NCBI GenBank assembly: GCA_009746045.1
Contig: RPFO01000082.1
Span: 1,070,677 to 1,134,676, forward strand
Length of the DNA: 64,000 bases
Source of the DNA: Mesostigma viride
Taxonomy: Eukaryota > Streptophyta > Mesostigmatophyceae > Mesostigmatales > Mesostigmataceae
Reading direction: 5' to 3'
Below are positions 51,623-62,935 of this stretch, piece after piece. Each line of letters begins with the position of its first letter. The stretch's first letter is position 1. A program made the position numbers and the translations under genes. Under the pieces are notes generated by a model. That model saw nothing but the letters and a program-made list of their open reading frames with translations, searched no databases and had not been told where the DNA came from.

Positions 51623-54600
51623 TCACAAGTCGTGGGCTTTCAGATGCTTGTCCAACTTCTCCAGTTGCTTGATGCGCTGCGTGATCAAAGAACGTTAGAA
51701 AATGAAAAGAAACACAAACACATCCATGCAGTAGCCAGCACAGGCTTGAGGTGTGTAATTCCGTACCATGGAGTTCTGCTCAACACATACATGCGTCCAA
51801 CTGATGATTTCACAAGCTCCATGCCAGAGGAGCATGTTGATAGAATATCCCAAATGAGCGAGCTGAAATCCAGATAGAGACATCTATATGCTATCAATAC
51901 TACACCGCCAGTTTGAGGTTTAAGATTATCAGGTTAAAGATCTCGAGACCCTGGATTTTGGAAGTCGGCACAAAAGGCTGCTAAGTAGCGGTCAGTGGTA
52001 CGTGTGTGTGTGTATGTACCTGTGCGATCGTGCTGATGTTTAAGATTGACAGCCCAAGATTCGTTTTCTACTTTGAGACTGCAGCCCTGGATCGGTCGAG
52101 CCTTTCTTAAACCTCTCGCTGGTAGTGTAATCATGCCACCGATATCACGATTATCAAGCATATGTGTGTTCAAGAATGGCTCCCGTGTTGCTGCGTCAGC
52201 ACGGCCGGAACCAGGGCCGCCCTGATGTAGCCCTGATAATATGAGTGTGGGGGGGACTAGACAAAACAAACACACATACTTCCAAGATAGAACAGTACTT
52301 CAAAACTAACGGAAAATGAGCTGGCAAACCCAGCAGGAGGGGGGACATCCAGCCAAAACAGCACACTCACTCGTGTGTCCGGCGCGGCACCTCCGGACGT
52401 GGAGCGGACTCCCAAAACGGGAAAAAATGTGTCCGGCGGCAGAATTTTGGCGACGGAGTGTACTCCAGTCGAAATTTTTAGGGCAGCGCGAAGAAAAATT
52501 TTGAGGAGCTAACTCCTCCCGCCGGTCAGGCGCCTGGTTTTAGGAAAGGAGTGCGCTCTGGTGATCCCGCTAGCTCGGTCAGGCGTTTGATTTTAAGTGC
52601 AGGAGTCCGCTTTGGCCCTGCTGTACTTACAACTTACGCTGAGAACTTACCAAGTATTGGTTGATTCTTGGAAGACGAATCAACTTTCAGGCAGGCGTCA
52701 GGTTGTTGTTGTTGGATCGGACACCGGACCTGGCGTCAGGCATTTTCTGCCGGCTTGACGTCATTCTTGCAAGTTTCCGCCAACAACCAGCCTGAAGCCG
52801 GAGCACTGCAGTACAAAATGTTTAATAGTCATTGAACTCCTCCTACTCGGATCCTATGCTAATATTATCGCTTACGAAGAGCTTCTACTAAGAGATGCTA
52901 CAAAAAGTGCCACGTGTCGTACAACCAACGTAGCACGTAGCACACTCCCAAAGTTGCCGTTTTCGATCCGGCGCAGCCTTTTGGCTGACAGAGCGCACTC
53001 AGCCATTTTTCACTTTGGCTGGCGCCGGGCGGCGCGGTAGGCCAAACCAGGGAGTACGCTCATGTACGATTTTAGGGGGGGATGTCCCCCCTCCTAACCC
53101 AGCCACCATAAGCCCCAAAGCATATGTCAAAGGACAATCGTGATCAAAGCTGACCTTGCTTTCAGCTAGGCCTGCCCATAGGTGCCTAAAAAAACCTCAT
53201 AGCTGCCCAACGAGCTCAAAGAGACTACACCACCCATGCTCCCCAATCACCGCGCTCGACCCCTTGACTTGAGTGCACGAAGCACATACAACAATAGCCA
53301 CTGCACGAGATACTCGCATGCAATTGCGACCGGTTCGCCCCACTAGTGGTGCTCGTTTTAGTGCCGGCCCAGGCAGGTCGGGAAAGTTGCCCGAGCAGGC
53401 CGTAGAATCGCTGGGCCGGGTAAACATCGTGCTTAGGTCGCAGCTCAAGTAGGTGACTAGTATCACCTCGGTGCTACAAGTCCATGAGTTCACTGCACCT
53501 TCTTGTGAGATCTACGACCTTGGTAACTTCTGGCGGCTGACACCCAACATTGTGGCGTGCGCGAGGCAAGCTGACCCTGAAAAGGGCTTTACGGAAGGAA
53601 AGCGGATCTCCCAGGGACCCTTGGGTCCCCTCAGCTCTGTAGTGCCAGGCCGGGAACCTGGCGGCTGTCCGCGGCCGCCGGCTTCTGCAATTATTTTGTT
53701 GCCGACACGGGGCCGGCTGTGCAGAAAAGTCTAAAATGAGCACTGCCAACTAGTTCTCTGTGCGCACGCCCTCACCTCGTACAGCTTGCCCATGACATCA
53801 CTGGACAGCTCAGGTTAAAATGTAAACAGACCCCCACATGCTTGACCGGCCCCCTCCCTCCCCAACGTGAGGCCCTCCCCTAACGCATTAAACCCACCCG
53901 TCTCAATGCCATCAACTACTCTCCTAAAAGAATGTGACGCACCAAACACTGCGTTGGACCCCCCCCCCCCCCCCCCCCATGCATGTGACCCATCCCTTTT
54001 ATGCAATGCTTTTAACCCACCAACCCATGCGTGGCGTGCACCCACTGATGCGGTTGGCCCTTTCCCCAGGATAGAGTTCCTTCATCGATTCACGTGCCTC
54101 TGCGGGGAGAGTCACAGGGTACACCCTGTTTGAGTACACCGTTCATGCCTGCCCCCTAATTGATGCGCAACAGCAAGGGAACAAGGACCGCTGCCTTTCA
54201 TCATACGTTGCCTTCTCCCCCCACATACTATTAGCACACGTCACCGCAAATGGCACCCAACCCCCATCCCTACGTGTAGCCACGCCACGCGACGCCCGCC
54301 CATCCCTGCGAACATCCACATAGCGATGCCCCCTCCATCCCTGCATGCAGCCACGCCACATGGCGCCCACCTGCGCAATCTCCCCGTTGATGCGCGCCTC
54401 GTACTGGTCGCGCCGCCCTGCCGCCTCCATCTCGTCCAGAAACTGTTTGCGGTCCTCAATCTCCGACATCACTGCCGCCCGGCACGCCGGCACCATACAC
54501 ACCACGCACGGCCAGGCCATACACCACACCACTTACACACGACCAGGCCAGACGGACACACCACAGGGCCAAGCGGCACAGCCCGCCACGACAGATACAC

Positions 54601-57600
54601 ACCGGGCCGCATAGCCACCACCGCATGCCCGCCCACACACCACGCCGCGCCGCACAAGGCAGGCCACACTACAAGGTGCCCGTTGTACCACGCACCGCAG
54701 GTCCAGGCAGAGGGAAAGTAGCACAGCAGAGGCACAGCGGGTGAGGAGTGTCGGCAGCAGAGGCACAGTTAGGAGAGTGTCGGCAAGTACCCGTGACGTC
54801 TACATGGCATGCGTCAGGTCGCCCAGGAACCGCCCCACTTTGGAAATGCTGTCTTCTTGTTTCCTGGTCCGGCATGCACGGCACTAAAGACCCTGAGCCG
54901 ATTGCTACTGCCAGGTGTACTAAATGCGATGTCATGCCTGTGCTGGTTGTCTCGATGGAACATGGCCCCGATCACTCAAGCACTCTCATGCCTGCGCTGG
55001 TTGTCTCGATGGTGGAACATGGCCCCGATCACTCAAGCACTCTCATGCCTGCGCTGGTTGTCTCGATGGAACATGGCCCCGATCACTCAAGCACTCTCAT
55101 GCCTGCGCTGGTTGTCTCGATGGTGGAACATGGCCCCGATCACTCAAGCACTCTCATGCCTGCGCTGGTTGTCTCGATGGAACATGGCCCCGATCACTCA
55201 AGCACTCTCATGCCTGCGCTGGTTGTCTCGATGGTGGAACATGGCCCCGATCACTCAAGCACTCTCATGCCTGCGCTGGTTGTCTCGATGGAACATGGCC
55301 CCGATCACTCAAGCACTCTCATGCCTGCGCTGGTTGTCTCGATGGAACATGGCCCCGATCACTCAAGCACTCTCATGCCTGCGCTGGTTGTCTCGATGGA
55401 ACATGGCCCCGATCACTCAAGCACTCTCATGCCTGTGCTGGTTGTCTCGATGGAACATGGCCCCGATCACTCAAGCACTCTCATGCCTGCGCTGGTTGTC
55501 TCGATGGAACATGGCCCCGATCACTCAAGCACTCTCATGCCTGCGCTGGTTGTCTCGATGGAACATGGCCCCGATCACTCAAGCACTCTCATGCCTGCGC
55601 TGGTTGTCTCGATGGAACATGGCCCCGATCACTCAAGCACTCTCATGCCTGCGCTGGTTGTCTCGATGGAACATGGCCCCGATCACTCAAGCACTCTCAT
55701 GCCTGCGCTGGTTGTCTCGATGGAACATGGCCCCGATCACTCAAGCACTCTCATGCCTGTGCTGGTTGTCTCATTGACACAGCAATGCGCCTAACGCGAT
55801 AGGCCGCGGAACGGGCTCGTTACAACTTAGGAAAATGTTGTGGTTGAGCTACTGAAACCTGCACAAGGCAGAGCCGCTCGGCAATCATGACAGCTCGTAT
55901 GTCGTGAGCCATGGGGCACGGGTGTGGCCACAGGATCAAAGAAACGGATGTGGCATGAGCCCAATGACCATGTAGCGTTGACCACAGTGTAGAGGACCAA
56001 AGCGGCATCGACTGCACCATGTCTGTAATGCCCCCTCCCACCCCGTGCGCAGTCATGCCCCCTCCCACCCCATTGGCATCCATGCCCCCTTTCACCCCGT
56101 CTGCAGTCATGCCCCCTCCCGCCCCGTCTGCAGTCATGCCCCCTCCCGCCCCGTGTGCACTCACGTAGGCTGAAAAGCTCCTCCATCTCCTCCACCTCCG
56201 TCTTCTTGCGGGGCGGCGGGGGCGCCAGCTGTCAGCACGCCAAGGACAGGAGGGGAAAGGACAGGGTTCGGAATCGATATTGATATTGCATGATGTGGCC
56301 ACCGCAGAAGCTGGTTTGAGAAGAGGTGGGATCGCGTGCACCGGGGTTGTGAGCCTTTATGTGCCGGGCAACAGGGTGGCAGAGGCCGCATCTCAGCGTC
56401 GCACACTCTCCCGTCCAGGCACGCATCCCGTCAGGGTATGCGAAGACACACGGGCATCTCTACGCCTGGTAGCATTCGCGAGGACAGTCTAAGGTTCATG
56501 CTGCCCCACACCCTGCAGATCAACCACCACAAACATGTGGGTCCCCTTAGGTATGTGATCAGACAAAACCCTTCTGACCGCGCTCCGCAGTACAGGTATT
56601 GGACATGCTCGCTCGTAGACGGGAGTTCCCAGACTAGTTAGTGAGCCAAGCACGAGCCACGCTGCGTGGAAATCACACTCCATCAACCAGATGCATGCCA
56701 GCCTCCACACCCTTGTCAAACGCAGCCGCAACTTGTCCATGGCAGTCGCAGCTTGTCAGGATTGCGCAGGGCTTCACGCTGAAAGCGACCTTGTATGCAA
56801 CCCCCGGCTGCTGCACAGTGCTCGGATAGCCGCCCTGATGGCCACGAAACAATATTGTTCAGAGTGAGACACGCGCACGGTCCATGGGGCAAGGTACTGG
56901 GCCCCATGCTACCATGACGACCCACTAGACGACCTGCGTATGGACACCTACACACACATGGAAACGGTGGGTACGGTGCAGAGGAGCAAAGGCCTCGGTG
57001 GAGCGGTTTGTGGCGTCCAGAACTGGGATGATGTGAGCATACCCGCACCCGTACCAGGGCATGGGAGCGGGAAGATACTTGATGACGGCGAGCATGCCAG
57101 GGCTTGGTGTGAGTACCCTCGGCCCATCATCATCGTGACACTTGAATCACGACATAACTCATGATGCATGACTCATGACACAAAACTCGGCTCATGGGGC
57201 CGACACGCACCACCTCCTTGGGCGGCGGCTTCCCCCTCCACTCCATCATGTCCGCCAGATGCTGCTTCTCCTGCTCGCCCAGCACTTTCTCTGCCGACAC
57301 CAGCAGTAGGGTGCGCCCATCCACGATGTCATGAGGGTTGCATCCACGCAGAGCGGTGTCATGAATAGCATTTGTTTAAGGGAGGAAAATGTCCACTTAC
57401 GCAAGGGTGGCGCATGGAGCATGGGGCCAGGGAACGTGTACACGTGGCGGATGCCAGGGTGAGAAGCACAGGCTGAGAAGGCCACGCGCACCGCTGGCAA
57501 GGGCCAAACCCAATCAAACAGACCATGGTGGTAGTACCTAGCTGATGCCTAGAGACGCCATCCGCATTCCTGGTACATGGGAACATGTGATGGAAGCGAC

Positions 57601-58986
57601 GGCTAGGGTGTGCACAGGGAGAGTAGATTACGGCCAGGGTGTACACAGGGAGTGTACGTGCCGCCAGCGTCGCTAAGCCGGACAGCATCCGGGAAGCACA
57701 CAAGAGGAATAAGCGAGCCTGTCCCGTGTGAGGACTATGCACGTGAGCTGAGCGAGAAAACCCTAACATGTGGTGCACAGGGAGGAAACGAACCGCCGCC
57801 GGCAGCGCAGCGTCTACACAGACGTTTCAACACAATGTTGTTGTGAGGACGATTAAAACGCAAGGTTGTAATAATTCTTACATCACCATTAGCGCGCGTG
57901 CCAGGCTATGCCATCATCGAGCGCAGTGGCAAGAGACATGTCCACTTGCATCCCCCTCCCATCGGCTAGACACAAGCACAGTGAGCGGGGAGCCATGGCC
58001 TTATGATTGGGCAGTCCCTTGATGTTCCCAACTCCCCATGTCCCCACTGTCGAATCGAGAACGCACCCTACGGGTTTACGCCGCCTGGGGGAGCGGCTGC
58101 ACGTTGATCCCAGTACGTCAAGGATGGAATATGAGAAACAGGATGGGAGCGAACGGAAAGACCTTATAATCGTAGTGCGAACCAGCTGCCATGGCACAGG
58201 GGTGGTGGGTGGGCAAGGGGGGTGGGGGTGGGGGGCGTTGCCTGTGAGGCTTGGCAGGTGGGAACCTACTCTTGGGCAGCTCTGCCACTTGTCCCCCTTC
58301 TGCTTGCATCTCGTCGCGGATGACCGCCTCACTCTTGCGGCCGCGCAGCAGCTCCACGGGCGCCACGCTGGGCGTCTTCCGCACCGCCACCTTGGGGTAC
58401 TCGACGACCGGCTTCTGTGATGCCAAAAATAGTGCAGAAGCGTGTATGGTAGGATGGGGATAGCATGCACAAGGTGTTTTACGATAGTCAGCTTTCATGC
58501 TAACGCCAGTGATGGCCAGAACCAGCCGATTGAGTGCTTACCACTAGGCAATAGTTCCACCCTACAGAACAAGGGCCTTTGCAGCGTGGCCTCCAGCGAA
58601 ACAGGCCAAGAAGGACAAAGCAGGGGTGGTTTGACGTCTTACGATCCTACCTGACTCGCTTGCTTCTTTCTCTCCTTTTCAGCAGCAACTGCGGTGCCGC
58701 GAGTAGAAGACACAGGATTGCACGGGTTAGTGCAAACCACCATTACATTAGGATAACTTCGATGTCACGTGGAAAAAAAAGAATCAATGCCATGATTGAT
58801 ACACGCTGGGAACTACGTACGTGTCTCCTCTAGCGTTTTCGGTGTTTGGTTTTTAAATGCCTCGCGATTTTTCTGACTGAACTTTTTGCCGGCTTCTTTA
58901 GTGTCCTTATTTCCGTTGTACAATGCATATAAAGCTCGGCCTGCGGGCGAGCCTCTATCAAACGCTTCCCACGGAGCGTCCCCCAT
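51623..58986 (-). CDS. UPF0193 (EVG1/C22orf23) family protein
   Basis: Poorly characterised family of animals and flagellated protists; a ciliary role is plausible but unproven. Eight exons: 58986-58821, 58688-58651, 58414-58270, 57290-57211, 56228-56165, 54471-54371, 53808-53776 and 51676-51623. All introns are GT-AG and all phases join, giving 226 aa. It starts MGDAPWEAFDRGSPAGRAL. The family core is split over exons 4-8: QEKQHLADMMEWRGKPPP, then PPPRKKTEVEEMEELFSL, SEIEDRKQFLDEMEAAGR, INGEIAQ, and a coiled C-terminus (RIKQLEKLDKHLKAHDL). Exons 7 and 8 are short (33 and 54 nt) and a little less certain. Introns hold a satellite and a hAT-like element. Confidence 0.82.
52335..53095. mobile_element. 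hAT-like non-autonomous DNA transposon, 8-bp target duplication
   Basis: 761 bp with terminal inverted repeats AGGAGGGGGGACATCC and its complement GGATGTCCCCCCTCCT, flanked by the 8-mer AACCCAGC at 52327-52334 and 53096-53103. Eight-base duplications are typical of hAT elements. The interior has repeated subterminal GTCAGGCG motifs and two ~60-bp imperfect repeats near 52520-52620. No transposase frame. It sits in intron 7 of the UPF0193 gene. Confidence 0.82.
54931..55780. repeat. 54/57-bp satellite, 16 units (UPF0193 gene intron 5)
   Basis: Units CTGGTTGTCTCGATGGAACA, then TGGCCCCGATCACTCAAGCA and CTCTCATGCCTGCG. The first six alternate between 54 and 57 bp (an extra GGT/GTG), showing dimer-wise amplification; the later ones are nearly identical 54-mers. 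Because both lengths are multiples of three, all three forward frames stay open and read as fake repeat proteins. CTGCGCTGGTTGTCTC is also the terminus of repeat X. Confidence 0.95.
56015..56164. repeat. ~31-bp minisatellite starting at the exon 5 donor of the UPF0193 gene
   Basis: On the minus strand, units of CACACGGGGCGGGAGGGGGC plus ATGACTGCAGA begin 6 nt inside the intron and repeat about five times, with decay. Confidence 0.85.
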
Positions 58987-59935
58987 GGTGTAGCCCGCGG
59001 GATTACAGAAATAGTTCAGTGCCGGCCTCGCATGAGATAGCCCGCTATGACTGGTAACCCCTTAAATATAAGCTGCTTTATTCCGCGGCGTCAGTATCTT
59101 GACGATTCCTTGCTGGCATGTCCTGCGCAAACCTTAGGTGGCGTGACCAACTATTCAACGTCATCGTGATTTGTTAACATTAAATTCATCCATCGGTAGG
59201 ACAAAGTGCAAACCCATCTTCCAAAGCGCCCAGTTTATGCCCTTCCTCCATATCTTTCCTTAAGCGGTATTTCAATGTTCTAAAGGTAATAGTACTTCAG
59301 TGTCGTGTCAAATGTCAATACATATGGAAAGTTGGAAACGTTTTGCTCAACTGGTCACGGGACAACTACGATATCGCTAACGATTGTAAACTGTCTGCAC
59401 CATATTTGACTGCCCTTTTGGGAGTTGAGAGCCGAGAGGCTGCGCATGCAGTGCGCACGAGCCCGTGCCACGCTGGCGTTGCGTGGACAACTCGATTTGA
59501 TGAACTTGGTTGGCTTTGCCACGTGTGGTGTATACTATCAACTCAACTGTTTGATGGTGCGGACGTGCGGACAGCGCCACTGCGGAGCACGCTGGCAGAA
59601 TATGCTGCCCAATGCCCACGCCTGTGCAATTTCCACAAGTTCTAATCCGTCTACAGAATTCGCCAATTGAGCCGCCATGGTTTACCGCCACGCCGTGTGC
59701 GGGATTTCTGCAGAGGGAGATTATTAAATGGACACGCAGAAAATTGCACAACGGAAGGAAGAATGGTGGCATTCAATTGATATTGAAATATTCTATGTGT
59801 CGATAAAGTCTCTGCATTTGTGGTTTTCCTCACTGCCATGAAACTTTGTAGACCTCTGTGCGCGTCTAAATAATGGATCGAATGAATCGTCATTGATATC
59901 GGACGTCGTCGTATAGGGAAACGAGTATAGGTGAC
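58987..59935. promoter_or_regulatory. Divergent promoter region, UPF0193 / nucleotide-sugar transporter
   Basis: 949 bp between start codons; no repeat or other gene recognised. Inferred from layout. Confidence 0.4.
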
Positions 59936-62935
59936 ATGGCTAACGCCGTGAGCATGAACTTGGAGGTACCAGCTAAGAAGGCGTTAAGGCCGAAAGCGGA
60001 GAAACGCCCGAAGGTCAGCTCGGCGTTGTTCTACTTTCTGACAGCCGGACAGGTAAACGGCCTAAGCTATTCGACATCCTTATCTCAGGCTTCTCATTAG
60101 CAGATCAGGCTTCCCCATTTTCTCTGTATCATTCCGTTGTTTGTGTCCGGCAATGCATGCGCTGGCTGGGTAGGATGTGCGAGAGACGGGCTGGCCAAGT
60201 GGTAGTGGGCAAGGTCTCGTCAGTCGCTCTCGGCCACAAGTTGTAACCGACCGATGGTGGACGTCTTTCCAAGTGCCATGGAGATGCTCAGTGGATGTCA
60301 GAACGTAAATGGAATGTGTATGTCATCGCCACAACGTGGCCAGCTGGCTGTCATTTGGGCTCAGGTCCAACTCCTCAAGGGAACTACCCACGTTTTGTTG
60401 GTCTGGACGATGTCAATGCATTAATATTATTATTCGTGGTTCTTTACATTCCGGCTTATGTGCGCACGATGTGTCATCCCTTCATTCACCACGTCGTGCT
60501 TTCCCCATGTAGAATTTCTGTTGCTAAAAGGAATAGTTGTCAAAGGCAGGGGACTTGACAAGCAGTGGGTGTGCTCCAGAGCAAAGGACTTTCGGTGTGG
60601 CTCATTCTGTTTTCTTACTTCCATTACATCTTTCCCCCCCTCTTCCTCCCTAAACCTCCTTCCCTCCCCTTGAGGGAGTTCTGCTCACACCCCTAACGCC
60701 CTGACCTATGCATGCTCCTCCCCGCAACCCCTCCCCACACCCTGACACCCATTGAAAACTCCTCCCCATGCACCTCGCATCCTGCCCCCCAAACCCTTCC
60801 CCAAATACCTGTCTCTGCATACCCTTCCCGCCATATCTGTCCCCAAATACCCGTCCGCTGATACCCGTCTCCCATTGCCCACCCCCACACATTCATCCCC
60901 AAATCACCCCTCCACACACACCCCTGTCCACAAATACCAGGTGATAACGTCCACCCTGCACGTGCTACTCGTCCACATGTCCAAAGCCGAGGCAGAGCTC
61001 CCAGGGGCCTCCCCGGGGGCCCCCGGTGCAGCGCCCCTTGCCGCGCCTACCTCGCCCGCAGAGGGCGGCTACGCCTACTCCACATCGGCGGTCATCGTGG
61101 TGGCTGAGTTCAGCAAGCTGGTGGTGTGCCTGCTGCTGTTTCTGGGCACGAACGAGGACCCGGGCGCGGCGTTCCGGCGCGACGTGAGCCTGCGCAAGTT
61201 CCTCCAGTTCTCCATCCCCGCACTCGTCTACGCGGTGGAGAACAACATGAGGTGAGCGCCTACGCGCGCATGTGTGTGTGGGGGGACAAGGACACGAGGT
61301 GAGAGGGGGTGGCAGCGGTGGCGCATACGGTGAGGTGAGGGCTGGTGTGTGTGTGGGATACAACTTGACGCAAGCGCGCACATGTTTGTGTAGAACAAGG
61401 CAGGCGGTTGAAAGCACACGCAGGTGTATGTGTGGTGAAGAGGAAGAAGAGGTGGGCACCTGTATTTGTAATCAAGGACGGCAGCCGATGAGTTCAATAT
61501 GCAGTTCAGAATGAGCTTACCTGAGCATTCATATACGCGACACCTGCAAAATGGCTGGAGGTGAGCTGTGTGTTGTCTCGAGGAGCCCAGATACCTTATG
61601 CACGCGCCCCCAGCCACCTTAAGCGGTTGCCATGTCATGAAGCCTTTGTGCCGTGCTGTTCGTTGGGGGATCTTGGTGAATGGGTTAAATTGATTGTAAG
61701 TAAGCCGCATGTGTTGCATGGTGCTGACGACAGTTGCCATTGTTTCGCTCTGGCATTCACTGGGTGCCGTGACGCCCTGCGCCTTCCCCATCTGACTCCC
61801 CCCTTCCTCCTCTCTCCCACTCTCCCCCTCCACGTCTCTCCCTTTCCCCCCCGCCGCCTCTCTTCCTTTCGCCACCTCCCACCTCAGCCCCTTGTCCCCC
61901 TTGCCCTTCTCCCTTTTCCCCCTTCCCCCTCTCAGTCATCCCACTCTCCCTCTCTGCCCCTTTCCTCTCCTCCCTGGTGTTCTTCCCTCCCATCCACCCC
62001 CCCACGCCTTCTGGGCCCCCCCGCCCCCGCCCCTTCACCCCCCGCGCCCCCCCATGCCGGACAGATTCCTTGTCCTGCGCAAGCTGGAGAGCCCCGTGAC
62101 GTTTGTGGTGTTCAGTCACCTGGAGATCCCCATCGTCGCCCTCATGTCGGTGCTGTGCCTGAACCGCCACCTCAACAAGCTGCAGTGGGCGTCCGTCTTC
62201 CTGCTCCTGAACGGCGTGATGGCCTCCCAGGTGTCCGTGTGCGAGTCGCAGCACACGCACTCGTGTTCCCACCTGTCGGACTACCCGCTGCTGGCTGTTG
62301 CCATCGTCGTCCTCGTGTCCATGCTGTCCGCGCTCGCGGGCATCTCCACCGAGTATCTCTTCCAAAAGTCCTACTCCACCAGCATCTTCCTCCAGAACGC
62401 CCAGCTGTACACGTACGGGACGGTCATCAACCTGGCAGGGATGGCGGCGCACGAGCCCGACCGGCTGCTGCACCCGTCGACGCTGTTTGATGGGTTTGAC
62501 GCCACGGTGGCCGGCATCGTGGCCACGCTGGTCATGCTGGGGCTGTTTGTCTCGGGGGTGGTCAAGCACATGAGCAACATCACCAAAGTGTACGCGTCAG
62601 CCTGTGGGATATTCATCACCTCCATCCTGTCCACTTTCGTGAGCGACTTCGACATGACCTTCCCCTTCATCCTCGCCGCCTCGCAGGTCGTGTGCGCACT
62701 GTATCTATACCACGTGGACATGGGGGTGAAGGACCCTGGGGGACAGCTGGCTGCGGCGCCGTGCACTCACTGCGGCAAATTGCCGCCCGCGCCCGCGGGG
62801 GATAAGGGCGAGGAAGGGGAGGAAGGGGAGGACGGGGAGGAGGAGGAGATGATGAGTGAGGATGACTTGGAGGGCGGAGAGGAGAGGGAAGCGGTGCGGT
62901 TGCTACCACCGCCGGCCACCGAGACGACGAGCTGA
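59936..62935 (+). CDS. Nucleotide-sugar transporter (SLC35A / CMP-sialic-acid-transporter-like)
   Basis: Golgi or ER antiporter bringing nucleotide sugars into the lumen. Exons 59936-60052, 60941-61251 and 62065-62935 join in phase (432 aa). After a short basic N-terminus come hydrophobic helices: ALFYFLTAGQVITSTLHVLL, VIVVAEFSKLVVCLLLFLG, then the family hallmark PALVYAVENNMRFLVLRKL, then further helices (WASVFLLLNGVMASQVSV, LLAVAIVVLVSMLSALAGI, FPFILAASQVVCALYLY). Substrate is not predictable; UDP-galactose or CMP-sugar type. A CTHCGK motif and a long acidic C-terminal tail (about residues 395-420) are unusual. TGTAA, a green-algal poly(A) signal, lies about 20 bp after the stop. Confidence 0.92.
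60620..60930. repeat. C-rich imperfect repeats (CCCCAAATACCCGTC type) in transporter intron 1
   Basis: Degenerate 14-20 bp C-rich units leading up to the exon 2 acceptor. Probably serve as an extended pyrimidine-rich tract. Confidence 0.5.

Noticed and set aside
54748-55802. Open frames of about 290-350 codons with an 18-residue repeat
   Set aside because: Three frames of the same 54/57-bp satellite are all open; it lies inside an intron of the minus-strand UPF0193 gene.
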